In this document: piece after piece, positions 20,656 through 29,514 of the stretch | Layout: every line of letters begins with the position of its first letter | How positions within the stretch are numbered: position 1 is the first letter of the stretch | Assembly: GCA_016875715.1 (NCBI GenBank) | Contig: VGOZ01000012.1 | Coordinates: 1-52,069 of the forward strand | Direction of reading: 5' to 3' | DNA: 52,069 bases | Source of the DNA: Chloroflexota bacterium | GTDB taxonomy: Bacteria; Chloroflexota; UBA6077; FW602-bin22 | Notes under the pieces: model-generated | What the model saw: only the letters and a program-made list of their open reading frames with translations | The model's database searches: none | Told to the model about the DNA's origin: nothing | Translations under genes and position numbers: made by a program

Positions 20656-21513
20656 GCTCTGGCCCTGGCACGTGGGGCAGTAGTCGGTAGACCGACCCGC
20701 GACCTGGATGCGCGCCATCGTAGTCCCGCAGAACAGGCAAGGCAGGGAGAATCGCCCGTGTGCCCGCGGAAAGTTGGAATCCGGATCGACCTTCCCCGCG
20801 GGCAGTTCGGCGACACCGTTCTGGATCGCATAGCTCAGGACGGACCGGATCTCCGTGTGCAGCGTTGCCAACTCTGTGGGAGTGAGACTTGCCGCAGCGC
20901 GGAGCGGATGCAGGCGACTTGCGAAGAGCGCCTCATCGACGTAGATGTTCCCCAAACCGGCGACGTTGGTCTGGTCGAGCAAAGCCGCCTTGATCGGGAG
21001 CATCCGATGTGGCGCGAGTGCCTGCGCCAGGGCATCGACCGTAAACTCGGACACCAGTGGTTCGACGCCGAGCCGCCGGTCTGCGAAGTATCCGTCCACA
21101 TCTGACCGATCCAGGATGATGAAGCGCCCGAACTGCCGGATATCGGTCATCCATAGCGTCAACCCATCGTCGAGGTCGAACCGGCCGTGTGTTGCCCGGT
21201 GCGGAAGGGGTGTGTCGAATCGAGGAACTGGGTGCCCGCCGGCAGCGAGAGTCTGATCACCGCGACGGACAACCAGTTGACCCGAAAGCTTCAGATGAAC
21301 GAGCAACGTCGCGGGCCGATCGAAAGAGAAGATGAAGTACTTCGCGCGACGGCCGATCGCCTGGAAGCGCGCCCCGACGATGTCCGTCAGTCTCAGCGAA
21401 CCAGGCTCGACAATCATCTTTGGTTTGCCGACGTATGCGGTCACGACTCGCCGACCGACGATCACTCTCTCGAGTTCGCGCCGAGTCGTCTCGACTTCCG
21501 GCAGTTCAGGCAT
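20620..21513 (-). CDS. mutM: Formamidopyrimidine-DNA glycosylase
   Basis: MutM/Fpg excises 8-oxoguanine and formamidopyrimidines and cleaves the abasic site by beta,delta-elimination. The catalytic N-terminus PELPEVET (P1 after Met removal, plus E2) is intact, and the lysine in RRAKYF (K58) is present. The H2TH region has LLDQTNVAGLGNIYVDEALF, and the C-terminal zinc finger is CLFC with CPTC. The 297-residue length is normal, with a short charged tail. It overlaps the ogg stop by 8 nt and is the last gene of the tsaE-tsaB-rimI-polA-ogg-mutM run. Its 3' end overlaps the convergent peptidase by 36 nt. Confidence 0.96.
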   Translation of the reverse strand: MPELPEVETTRRELERVIVGRRVVTAYVGKPKMIVEPGSLRLTDIVGARFQAIGRRAKYFIFSFDRPATLLVHLKLSGQLVVRRGDQTLAAGGHPVPRFDTPLPHRATHGRFDLDDGLTLWMTDIRQFGRFIILDRSDVDGYFADRRLGVEPLVSEFTVDALAQALAPHRMLPIKAALLDQTNVAGLGNIYVDEALFASRLHPLRAAASLTPTELATLHTEIRSVLSYAIQNGVAELPAGKVDPDSNFPRAHGRFSLPCLFCGTTMARIQVAGRSTDYCPTCQGQSSTGKNPHERVG

Positions 21514-22459
21514 CCTGCAGGCTCACGGCGCTGGGCGACGGAAGAGACCTTTCGCGGCGCCGTGCGTGGAACAGGTATTGCTGCGCCCATCCAGCCATTG
21601 GGCCGAAGCGCGCGCGGAAGAGATCCGCTGCCCGCTCGTACCCGCACGGGTCTGGTGCCGGACCGTTGATACCTGCCTCCGGGAACAGCCTTCGCGCGAT
21701 AGCCCACACGTGCGTATCGACTGGGACTGCCTCGTGGTGTCCCATTCCAAAGAGGCAGACGCAGTCGGCGATCTTCGGTCCAACGCCGCCGATCCTGCAC
21801 AGCATTCGGCGATCTTCCCTGTACTGTCCGGAATAGGAGATCAGATCCGCCACAGGGGAGTCACCCAGCGCGACGGTCACGGCGAAGTCGCGCACGTGCG
21901 GTGCGCGGAAGCCCAGACCGACACCGCGCAGGTGGGACTCGGTGCAGCACGCGAGTGCCTGTGGCGAGGGAAAGGCGCGGAGCAACCGACCATCGATGTG
22001 TGCGATGGGCTCTCCAGCGATGTCCACCAATCGATCGAGCGTTCGGGTGATACGCGTGACGTTGTTTGCGGCACTCGCCAGGTAGGTGACGATTGCCTCG
22101 AAAACGGGTTGACGCGTCACCCGAAGGCCCGGCAGTTCCGCCAAGGCAACGTTGATCGCGGGGTCATCGAGCGATCGCAGGGCACCGAGCGGCGTGTCGA
22201 GCTGAAGGTACCCTGCCAGAGTCGGCAGAGCGTCATCCTCCGGGAAGGATCGAACCTCGAGCGAATGGGCGCTGCTCCTTCGCAGTCGAAAGACCCGGTC
22301 GCCGATCGTTCCAATCCAGCTATCACCGGAGCGCCTCCATCGAAAGCTCTGCGCGCAGTCCAGCGTGTGTTCGAGATTCAGAGTCTCCGAGTCCGCGGGC
22401 AGTTCACATACCTTGAGATCGGACCACGACAGTTTCGGCGGATCAGAGCGGGCCGACAT
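21506..22459 (-). CDS. ogg: 8-oxoguanine DNA glycosylase, OGG1 type (HhH-GPD)
   Basis: A bifunctional glycosylase/lyase of the eukaryote-like OGG1 family, 317 residues. An N-terminal domain with TLDCAQSFRWRR is characteristic of OGG1. The helix-hairpin-helix and catalytic site read LCRIGGVGPKIADCVCLFGM. K229 is the nucleophile and D248 (in PVDTHVWAIA) is the general acid/base. No FeS cluster is expected or seen. It overlaps the polA 3' end by 17 nt and mutM by 8 nt. The cell therefore carries two non-homologous enzymes for the same lesion in one operon, directly after a repair polymerase. Confidence 0.93.
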   Translation of the reverse strand: MSARSDPPKLSWSDLKVCELPADSETLNLEHTLDCAQSFRWRRSGDSWIGTIGDRVFRLRRSSAHSLEVRSFPEDDALPTLAGYLQLDTPLGALRSLDDPAINVALAELPGLRVTRQPVFEAIVTYLASAANNVTRITRTLDRLVDIAGEPIAHIDGRLLRAFPSPQALACCTESHLRGVGLGFRAPHVRDFAVTVALGDSPVADLISYSGQYREDRRMLCRIGGVGPKIADCVCLFGMGHHEAVPVDTHVWAIARRLFPEAGINGPAPDPCGYERAADLFRARFGPMAGWAQQYLFHARRRERSLPSPSAVSLQDA

Positions 22460-25178
22460 CGCACCAGTTGGCGCCGACCTTAACCTCCACCTCGAGCGCG
22501 GGATCGAGCGCGAATACCGAGATCATCTCATCTCTCACGAGCGCGGCCAACTCCTCGGCCTCGACCTTCGGGGCCTCGAAGACGAGTTCATCGTGAACCT
22601 GCAGGAGCATCTTTGATGCCATTTCTCTGCGACGCATCTGCCGGTCGATTCGCGCCATCGCGACCTTCATGAAGTCTGCGTTGCTGCCCTGAATGGGTGC
22701 ATTGATCGCCCGTCGCTCGGCCGCGGATCTCACCACACGATTGATCGAGACGATATCCGGGAGGAACACCTTCCGACCCATCAAGGTCTCGACGTAGCCA
22801 TTCATCGTGCACGATCGCTTCACATCCTCGATGTAGGCGGCGATCCCGCTGTGGCGCTCGAGGTATGCGCGGATGAAGGTGCCGGCATCGTGACGCGAGA
22901 TGCCCGCTTGCGTCGCGAGACCGTGCTCTCCAAGGCCGTAGGCGATTCCGTAATTCACGACTTTGGCCAGGCGGCGCTGGTCGGCAGAAACGGCGTTCAA
23001 CGCGATCCCGAGGATGCGGCTCGCCGTGGAGGCGTGGATGTCTTCCCCACGCTCGAACGCCTCGATCAGCGCGAGGTCGCGCGAGATGTGCGCCAGTATC
23101 CTCAATTCGACCTGTGAGTAGTCTGCCGCGACAATGACGCTCTCGGATGACGAAGCCACGAACGCGCGGCGGACATCGCGCCCAAGCTCGGTGCGAATCG
23201 GTATGTTCTGCAGGTTCGGGTCGGAGGAGGACATCCGACCGGTATTCGCGCCAACCTGATTGAATGTCGTATGCAGGCGTCCTGTCCGCTGATCGACCAT
23301 CAGCGGCAGGGCATCCACGTAGGTCGACTTCAGTTTCCCAACCTGACGGAACTCGAACAACAGATCGACTATCGGGTGGACCCCGCGGAGATCCTCCAGG
23401 GTCTCGGCGTCGGTGGACCACCCCGTCCGAGTCTTCTTTCCGCGTGGGAGCTGCAGTTCGTCGAACAGGATCTGCCCGAGCTGGACTGGACTGTTCACGT
23501 TGAATTCGTGCCCGGCGTGTGTCCAGATCGCGGTCTGTGCCTCGCCCAGTTGGATTCCGAGCCGCTGAGACATCTCGGCCAGGTATCGCGCGTCGATCGC
23601 GATGCCGACCTGCTCCATCCCCGCCAACGTCTCGATGCAGGGAAGCTCAACGAATCGACAGAAGTCCGCCAGAGAAACACGCTCGAGCGCCGCCGCGAGT
23701 GCCGCGGCCAGGGCGGGAAGTGCATCGGTCCGGGCACAGACCCAACGCATCATCTCTTCCGGCGAGGGGCTCGCGCGTAGCCGTCCGCGACCGGGCTCCA
23801 TCGGAACCGCGGGATCGGCGATATCGATCGACAGTTCGGCCCACAGGAGGTCCTTCAGGTCGAAGCTACGACGCGCGTTGTCCGCAACGAACGCGGCGAT
23901 CAGGGTGTCGAAGTGCAGCCCCGCGAGGGGTAGGCCAAGCGTCCGGAGAACGTGGATCGACCTCTTGAGATCGTGACCGGTCTTGGCAATCGATGGGTCA
24001 CTCAGGATCGCACCGAGGAGCCTCAGGGGGGCGTCGTCCGCCGGGACACCGCCGTCGACGTGCGCGTAGGCGGCGTGAACTCCTGGAGCGACGAAGCCTA
24101 GGCCGAGGGCGGGCGCGAATGGGCCCACGACGCCGGGAGCGGTCTCCACCAGAACCGCCAGGTGACGCGTGGCCCGAGCGGCATCGATGATCTCCAAGGC
24201 CGCCGCCCGATCGAGAGCGCGTCCTGGAGGGGTTGCGCTGATCGCGATTTCGGTCGGAGCCGGTGCATCCTCAGCGAACATTGCGATCTGCGGATTCACA
24301 GATCGGACGGTGGTAGAAGGTACGGGAAGCCGCGCGATGAGCGATCGGAACTCCAGGTCGCGCAGAAAGGCGCGAGCCCGCTCGGCGTCGAACCGCCCGA
24401 AGCGAAACGCCTCGCGATCGAAGGACACCGGAGCATCTCGACGGATCAGGGTCAGCGTCTTGCCCAGTTCCAGGTCGGAGCGATGGGCCCGGATGCCATC
24501 TCCAACCCTGGGATCGAGCGCATCGCTCTCCTCAATGAGACGTTCGACGGTCCCGAATTGCTGAAGCAATCGAGTCGCTGTCTTTTCACCGACGCCGGGA
24601 ACTCCCTTGATGTTGTCGGAAGGATCCCCCTTGAGGGCTTTGAAGTCGACGATCTGCGGTGGGTTCAAGCCATATCGCTCCCGTACTCGGGCGTGGTCGT
24701 ACATAACCTCCTCGGCGATTCCGCGGGACGGTGTCATTACGCGTACGCGGTCATCCACCAACTGGAGGGCATCGGTATCACCGGTCACGATGACGACGTC
24801 CAGATCTCCGGCACTCGCCTGGACGGAGATCGTGCCCAGGACATCGTCGGCCTCGAACCCCTCCGCCTCCAGAATCGGGATAGCCAGAGCTGCCACGAAT
24901 TCGCGCACCCGCGCGAACTGGGGTCGCAGATCGTCCGCCGTCCGCGTGCGGTTCGCCTTGTAGTCGGTATAGGCGACGTGCCGGAAGGTGGGAGTGGGCC
25001 GGTCGAACGCGACGCCGACGTACATCGGCCGAAAGTCGTTCAACTGCTTCAGGAGAACCGATGCGAACCCGAACACCGCGTTCGTCTGTTCGCCGGTGGA
25101 TGTCGTCAGGGGCCGCACCGCGTGGTAGGACCGATGGACCAGGGCGTGAGCATCGAAGAGAAGGAGCAGGTCGCTCAC
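22443..25178 (-). CDS. polA: DNA polymerase I (GTG start)
   Basis: A family A repair and Okazaki-fragment polymerase of 911 residues. Residues 1-290 form the FEN-like 5' nuclease (FEADDVLGT, VTGDTDALQLV, GDPSDNIKGVPGVGEKTA). Residues 320-500 keep the 3'-5' exonuclease fold but lack catalytic carboxylates: LVET replaces DTET and KRS replaces KYD, so proofreading is probably lost. Polymerase motifs are motif A ADYSQVELR (D686, E691), the O-helix RRLAKVVNYGIAYG with Y743 where E. coli has F762, and motif C QVHDELVF (D863). The GTG start at 25178 overlaps the rimI stop as GTGA. An upstream open extension inside rimI is ignored. Confidence 0.96.
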   Translation of the reverse strand: MSDLLLLFDAHALVHRSYHAVRPLTTSTGEQTNAVFGFASVLLKQLNDFRPMYVGVAFDRPTPTFRHVAYTDYKANRTRTADDLRPQFARVREFVAALAIPILEAEGFEADDVLGTISVQASAGDLDVVIVTGDTDALQLVDDRVRVMTPSRGIAEEVMYDHARVRERYGLNPPQIVDFKALKGDPSDNIKGVPGVGEKTATRLLQQFGTVERLIEESDALDPRVGDGIRAHRSDLELGKTLTLIRRDAPVSFDREAFRFGRFDAERARAFLRDLEFRSLIARLPVPSTTVRSVNPQIAMFAEDAPAPTEIAISATPPGRALDRAAALEIIDAARATRHLAVLVETAPGVVGPFAPALGLGFVAPGVHAAYAHVDGGVPADDAPLRLLGAILSDPSIAKTGHDLKRSIHVLRTLGLPLAGLHFDTLIAAFVADNARRSFDLKDLLWAELSIDIADPAVPMEPGRGRLRASPSPEEMMRWVCARTDALPALAAALAAALERVSLADFCRFVELPCIETLAGMEQVGIAIDARYLAEMSQRLGIQLGEAQTAIWTHAGHEFNVNSPVQLGQILFDELQLPRGKKTRTGWSTDAETLEDLRGVHPIVDLLFEFRQVGKLKSTYVDALPLMVDQRTGRLHTTFNQVGANTGRMSSSDPNLQNIPIRTELGRDVRRAFVASSSESVIVAADYSQVELRILAHISRDLALIEAFERGEDIHASTASRILGIALNAVSADQRRLAKVVNYGIAYGLGEHGLATQAGISRHDAGTFIRAYLERHSGIAAYIEDVKRSCTMNGYVETLMGRKVFLPDIVSINRVVRSAAERRAINAPIQGSNADFMKVAMARIDRQMRRREMASKMLLQVHDELVFEAPKVEAEELAALVRDEMISVFALDPALEVEVKVGANWCDVGPL

Positions 25179-25834
25179 GGTGGAGCCTCCCGCATGAGAC
25201 GCTGATCCAGGCGGCGCCGGGACTCCGCCAGCATCCCGACGAACTCTGGTCGGTCGATACGCTCGGTCCACATGATGAGGGCGTCTTCGCCATTGTCCGA
25301 GTAGTAACGTTTGCGGACACCCTCCTCGCGGAACGTGTACTTTCGATAGAGACGCTGAGCCACGTCGTTCGAGACGCGCACCTCCAGAGTGAGCCGATGG
25401 GCGCCGATCTTGCCTGCTTCATCGAAGAGGTGCACGAGGAGGAGTTCGCCGAGCCCCTTCCCTCGCACGCGGGGAGACACGCCGATCGTGGTGATGTGCG
25501 CCTCGTCGAACATCAGCCACATCCCCGCGAATCCGAGGATCGGCGGGAGGTCCCGTGAATCAGCATCACGCACGCCGAACGGCCGGAGAAGATGCGAGAC
25601 CGCCCGTTTCATCTGGGAGAGGGGGTCCGAGTCTACATCTGCTGGAGTAGTTCCGGACGGGACCGCACGAGAGTCGTCCGGAAAGTGCCGCAAGACGATG
25701 TAGCGGCTGACCGTGTTCTCGCGCAGTTCGCGCCGGTAGGCGCTGGCTGGCCAGGGTGCCGCGAAACACTCGCGTTCGACACGGCCAACTTCCTCGACGT
25801 CCTCGAGGACCATGGGCTGCACGATGTAGGTCAT
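25175..25834 (-). CDS. rimI: GNAT acetyltransferase, RimI-like, with an internal insertion
   Basis: RimI-type enzymes acetylate protein N-termini (classically S18). The C-terminal GNAT core shows ITTIGVSPRVRGKGLGELLL (acetyl-CoA loop) and LEVRVSNDVAQRLYRKYTF, then EEGVRKRYYSDNGEDALIM, all typical of RimI. At 219 residues it is longer than the usual 150 or so. About 50 residues rich in Asp, Arg and Ser (roughly 48-98) sit between beta strands of the N-terminal half. It lies 1 nt after tsaB and is coupled to polA by GTGA. tsaE-tsaB-rimI is a conserved trio, which supports the assignment. Confidence 0.9.
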   Translation of the reverse strand: MTYIVQPMVLEDVEEVGRVERECFAAPWPASAYRRELRENTVSRYIVLRHFPDDSRAVPSGTTPADVDSDPLSQMKRAVSHLLRPFGVRDADSRDLPPILGFAGMWLMFDEAHITTIGVSPRVRGKGLGELLLVHLFDEAGKIGAHRLTLEVRVSNDVAQRLYRKYTFREEGVRKRYYSDNGEDALIMWTERIDRPEFVGMLAESRRRLDQRLMREAPP

Positions 25835-25835
25835 G

Positions 25836-26510
25836 TCACCGGTCCGAGCGCGTGATGTGCGGCGGCCTCAGATAGATCGGATCGGGAGAGCTGGTGGCCG
25901 CACCGCGCGGGGCAATCATCCCCTCGTTCACCATTCGCGCGAGGATCGCCGGGTCGCGTCCCGGATCTCCGTCAGGAGGCAACCGGGCCAGGGGCCCAAG
26001 CTCGCCAATCATACGTATCCATGACTCGCGCAGTTCTCCCGCGAAGATCGTTGGCCGAGTAGGTCGGACGAATGCGGCTTCGGGATGGACGATCTCATCG
26101 GGCGAGAGGCGCACGATGGACGGGGAGACGCGCCATCGCGATAGGGCCACCTCGCCGCGGGCCGCGCCCAGGCAGGCGCATACCTCGCTCTCGGCACCGG
26201 CGAACTGGCAGGCGATCAACTGCAGCGTGTTGACACCGTGCACGGGCACGTCTAGCGCGAAAGCCAGCGCCCGTGCCGTGGTCACTGCGACGCGAATACC
26301 GTTGAATGTGCCGGGCCCGACAGCAACCGCGATTTCGTGGATCTGGCGCGGTGACACTCCGCACTCGCGACAGAGCGAATCGATCGCGGGCATCAGTTCG
26401 CGCGCATGCCCCGCGTCACTGACCCACCGTCGCCGCGCCACGAATCCACCTCGGGGCTCGGTCAAGGCGACCCCACAGGTCGCGGTCGACGTGTCGATCG
26501 CAAGGATCAC
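25836..26510 (-). CDS. tsaB: tRNA t6A37 threonylcarbamoyltransferase complex subunit TsaB (GTG start)
   Basis: TsaB partners TsaD and TsaE to make N6-threonylcarbamoyladenosine at position 37 of ANN-decoding tRNAs. The 224-residue ASKHA-fold protein begins ILAIDTSTATCGVAL and carries HARELMPAID. The signature VAVGPGTFNGIRVAVTTARA is followed by VHGVNTL. GTG at 26510 is chosen since it overlaps the tsaE stop as GTGA and gives the canonical start. The frame is open 45 codons further upstream, inside tsaE, without similarity. TsaD, the catalytic subunit, is not in this window. Confidence 0.93.
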   Translation of the reverse strand: MILAIDTSTATCGVALTEPRGGFVARRRWVSDAGHARELMPAIDSLCRECGVSPRQIHEIAVAVGPGTFNGIRVAVTTARALAFALDVPVHGVNTLQLIACQFAGAESEVCACLGAARGEVALSRWRVSPSIVRLSPDEIVHPEAAFVRPTRPTIFAGELRESWIRMIGELGPLARLPPDGDPGRDPAILARMVNEGMIAPRGAATSSPDPIYLRPPHITRSDR

Positions 26511-26962
26511 CGGAGGAGCTCTCTTAGAGAAGACTCGCAGAGCCTTCCGCGCGCGCGCAGGTGGGCGGCCCTCGCCCGTCCCCGATAGGTAAGCTCGACC
26601 TCGATCCGATTCAGTGGCAGCGCTGTCCGGATTGCATCGGGCCATTCGATGATGGTGATGGTGCGCTCGTCCATCGCATCGAGCAGGCCGATCTGCGATG
26701 CGTCGGTATCGGACGCGACTCGGTAGAGATCGGCATGGACGAGGCGCGTCGCATCGGGCCCGGCGTATTCGTAAATCAGAGTGAAGCTGGGACTGCCGCG
26801 CCAGCGCTCGATTCCCAATCCGCGCGCGATGCCTCGGGCAAGTGTTGTCTTACCAGACCCGAAAGGACCGCTCAGGAGCACGATGTCGCCGCTCCGGAGC
26901 AGACGCCCCAGACGCTCACCGAAATTCAGGGTAGCTGTCTCGTCATTCAGGCGAACGTTCAT
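26507..26962 (-). CDS. tsaE: tRNA t6A37 biosynthesis ATPase TsaE
   Basis: TsaE is the small ATPase needed for turnover of the TsaBD t6A complex. The 151-residue product has the P-loop SGPFGSGKTT (K38), SPSFTLIYEY, VHADLYR and IIEWPDA, all family signatures. I use ATG at 26962; the frame stays open a further 19 codons but that part would reach into the divergent phosphoesterase gene. It heads the six-gene operon. Only 31 bp separate it from the divergent start at 26994, so both promoters must lie in or close to coding sequence. Confidence 0.94.
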   Translation of the reverse strand: MNVRLNDETATLNFGERLGRLLRSGDIVLLSGPFGSGKTTLARGIARGLGIERWRGSPSFTLIYEYAGPDATRLVHADLYRVASDTDASQIGLLDAMDERTITIIEWPDAIRTALPLNRIEVELTYRGRARAAHLRARGRLCESSLRELLR

Positions 26963-26993
26963 TCTTGCCGACGACGACTTAGCATGTAGTGAG

Positions 26994-27728
26994 GTGCGCG
27001 TGGCGGTTGTCGGCGACATTCACGCGAATTTCGGGGCACTTGAGGCGGTCCTGCGCGATGCCACTGATGTCGAGGATATCTGGTGTCTTGGAGATATCGT
27101 AGGCTATGGACCGGAACCGGCGGCGTGCCTGGAGCGGGTTGCCCGGCAGTGTTCGATCACGCTTCTCGGGAACCACGACGCTGCTGTCGTCGGAACGCTA
27201 TCTCTCTCCACATTCAACGGAGCGGCCAAGGAGGCCGCGCAGTGGACGCGAGGACAGTTGGATCAGTCCGCGATGCTCTTCCTCCGCTCGCTCGCGCCGG
27301 TTCATCATCGGAGACCGGTCAGTTTGGTCCACGGCTCGCTGCGGGATCCGCTGTGGGAGTATCTCCTCTCCGATGAGGCGGCATGCGCGACGTTCACGCG
27401 AATGCCAGGGCACTTGTGCCTGGTCGGCCACACTCACGTTCCATTGTGGGTTGAGGAGGATCGCTCTGGAGTTGCGCTGAGCCGCGCGATCGAGAATGGC
27501 GTTCCTCGCGAATTGCCGGCACGGCGGATCATCGTGAATCCGGGGAGCGTCGGACAGCCGCGCGACCGCGATCCAAGGGCGGCATACGGCGTACTCGTCC
27601 TCGATGGGGTGAGGCCGGTGTCCTTCGAGCACCGACGAGTTCCGTACGATATTGGCTCGACACAGGCGCGCATGCACGCCATCGGGCTTCCGGAGGAGTT
27701 GATCTCACGCTTGTCGGTCGGCCGATGA
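26994..27728 (+). CDS. Calcineurin-like metallophosphoesterase (YfcE/MJ0936-like)
   Basis: A 244-residue dinuclear-metal phosphodiesterase. The metal-site blocks are in order: GDIHANFGALEAVL, CLGDIVGYGPEP, LLGNHDAAV, VHGSLRDPLWEYL and VGHTHVPLW. NPGSVGQPRDRDPRAAYGVL is typical of this subgroup. GTG at 26994 immediately precedes the first beta strand (RVAVVGDIH), so it is preferred over upstream starts that lie inside tsaE. A TAGCAT hexamer 8 nt upstream is compatible with a leaderless transcript, but AGTGAG could be a weak ribosome-binding site. The physiological substrate is unknown. Confidence 0.9.
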   Translation: MRVAVVGDIHANFGALEAVLRDATDVEDIWCLGDIVGYGPEPAACLERVARQCSITLLGNHDAAVVGTLSLSTFNGAAKEAAQWTRGQLDQSAMLFLRSLAPVHHRRPVSLVHGSLRDPLWEYLLSDEAACATFTRMPGHLCLVGHTHVPLWVEEDRSGVALSRAIENGVPRELPARRIIVNPGSVGQPRDRDPRAAYGVLVLDGVRPVSFEHRRVPYDIGSTQARMHAIGLPEELISRLSVGR

Positions 27729-27779
27729 AGCGAGGCGCGCTGATCCGGGGCGCGCCCGGTAGGTCCTAGCGCTCGCCCC

Positions 27780-27785
27780 TATAAT
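27780..27785 (+). promoter_or_regulatory. -10 hexamer of pyrG
   Basis: A perfect TATAAT in the context CCCTATAATCG, 79 nt before the pyrG start. No clear -35. The rest of the 136-bp gap holds nothing else I recognise. Confidence 0.5.
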
Positions 27786-27864
27786 CGTCACCCGGATTAC
27801 GGCGACCGGGGGGGCGCGCGGATGACGCGCGATGGTCCCCGGTCAACTGTTTCCGGAGGTACGC

Positions 27865-29514
27865 GTGGCACGTTACGTCTTCGTGACCGGCGGGGTGGTT
27901 TCCGGTGTGGGCAAAGGCGTGGCCGTCGCGTCCATTGGTCGCGTGTTGGCAGCCCGCGGCATCTCTATCGCCGCCGTCAAGCTGGACCCGTATCTGAACG
28001 TCGATCCGGGGACGATGAACCCTTATCAGCACGGAGAGTGTTTCGTCACCGAGGATGGCGCCGAAACGGATCTCGATCTCGGGCACTACGAGCGGATCAT
28101 CGACGTCAACCTCACCCGCTCGTCGAACGTGACTTCGGGCCAGATCTACTCCTCGGTGATCGCGCGCGAGCGCCGCGGCGACTTTCTCGGTGGGACTATT
28201 CAGGTCATCCCACATATCACGGATGAGATCAAGGATCGGGTTCGCGCGGTGGCCGCTGAATCGGGAGCCGACGTGGTCATTGCCGAAGTGGGAGGCACGA
28301 CGGGGGATATCGAGAACCTCCCGTTCCTCGAGGCGATCCGTCAACTTCACCGCGAAGTGGGCCAGGCGAACGCAGTGAATATTCATGTGACCCTCCTGCC
28401 GTTTCTCGGGGCGACGGGTGAACTCAAGACGAAGCCCACCCAGCAGAGCGTGCGAGAACTCCGATCGATCGGCATCCAGCCGGATGCGATTCTGTGCCGG
28501 TCCGATATGGACGTTCCTGACGCGATCCGCGAAAAGATTGCTCTCTTCTGCGATGTCGAGCCTCGCGCGGTCGTGGCACTTCCGACGGTTGACACGATCT
28601 ACCAGGTGCCCCTGACGCTCGAGGAGTCTGGTCTGGGCGATCTCCTCGCCGAGAGACTGGGCCTTCGGGCGGCGCCGCCCCGTTGGGAGGACTGGCGCGA
28701 TCTGGTGGCCCGGATTCGTGCGCCCAAGAAGCACCTGCGGATCGCGATCGTGGGGAAGTACGTCGAACTCCCCGACTCCTACCTGTCCATTCGAGAGGCA
28801 GTCACGCACGCGGCGGTCCATCTCGATCGCGACGTGCGGATCGATTGGGTCAGTGCTGAAGCGCTGGAGCACTGCGACCACCTCGCGCATCACCTGGGGG
28901 ACGCACATGGCATCATCGTCGCTCCCGGCTTTGGCAATCGTGGCTTCGAGGGCAAGATCCGCGCCGCGCGGTACGCGCGCGAAGAGGGCGTGCCATTTCT
29001 CGGTCTCTGCCTTGGCATGCAGGTCATGACTGTGGAGTTCGCAAGACACGCGCTGCAGTCCGAGGACGTCCACTCGCGGGAGATGAACGCCGACACCGCC
29101 CATCCCGTGATCGACCTGATGCCGGATCAGCGCCAGGTCGCCGATCTGGGGGGGACGATGCGACTCGGCTCCTATCCGTGCCAGATCACTCCGGGTACTA
29201 TCGCCTCCGCGGCGTACGGCGTTGCACTCGTGTACGAGCGCCACCGGCACCGCTACGAGTTCAACAACACCTATCGGGAGCGGTTAGCCTCCGCTGGCAT
29301 GCGGATCAGCGGTGTCTCGCCGGACGATCGACTGGTCGAGATCGTGGAATTGCGCGGCCACCCCTTTATGGTGGGGAGCCAGTTTCACCCGGAATACCGA
29401 TCTCGCCCTACCCGTCCCCATCCGCTGTTTCGCGCGCTGGTCACTGCCGCGATCGCGACGCTCCGAGAGGGCGAACAGACGCCGCTCCCGCTGGGCGATC
29501 CCGTTCCGGTGTGA
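27865..29514 (+). CDS. pyrG: CTP synthase (GTG start)
   Basis: PyrG aminates UTP to CTP using glutamine and ATP. The 549-residue product begins ARYVFVTGGVVSGVGKG and has KLDPYLNVDPGTMNPYQHGE. Further synthetase-domain motifs include SSVIARERRGDFLGGTIQV and EVGGTTGDIE. The class I glutaminase domain has APGFGNRGFEGKI, the nucleophile in GLCLGMQ and QFHPEYRSRP near the end. GTG at 27865 follows a perfect GGAGG by 5 nt, which settles the start. The last 74 nt overlap the convergent hydrolase gene. Confidence 0.97.
   Translation: MARYVFVTGGVVSGVGKGVAVASIGRVLAARGISIAAVKLDPYLNVDPGTMNPYQHGECFVTEDGAETDLDLGHYERIIDVNLTRSSNVTSGQIYSSVIARERRGDFLGGTIQVIPHITDEIKDRVRAVAAESGADVVIAEVGGTTGDIENLPFLEAIRQLHREVGQANAVNIHVTLLPFLGATGELKTKPTQQSVRELRSIGIQPDAILCRSDMDVPDAIREKIALFCDVEPRAVVALPTVDTIYQVPLTLEESGLGDLLAERLGLRAAPPRWEDWRDLVARIRAPKKHLRIAIVGKYVELPDSYLSIREAVTHAAVHLDRDVRIDWVSAEALEHCDHLAHHLGDAHGIIVAPGFGNRGFEGKIRAARYAREEGVPFLGLCLGMQVMTVEFARHALQSEDVHSREMNADTAHPVIDLMPDQRQVADLGGTMRLGSYPCQITPGTIASAAYGVALVYERHRHRYEFNNTYRERLASAGMRISGVSPDDRLVEIVELRGHPFMVGSQFHPEYRSRPTRPHPLFRALVTAAIATLREGEQTPLPLGDPVPV

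Noticed and set aside
28910-28960. CTP synthase glutaminase motif APGFG instead of PGGFG.
   Set aside because: To my knowledge this variant also occurs in CTP synthases of other phyla such as Bacteroidota, so it is not a defect.
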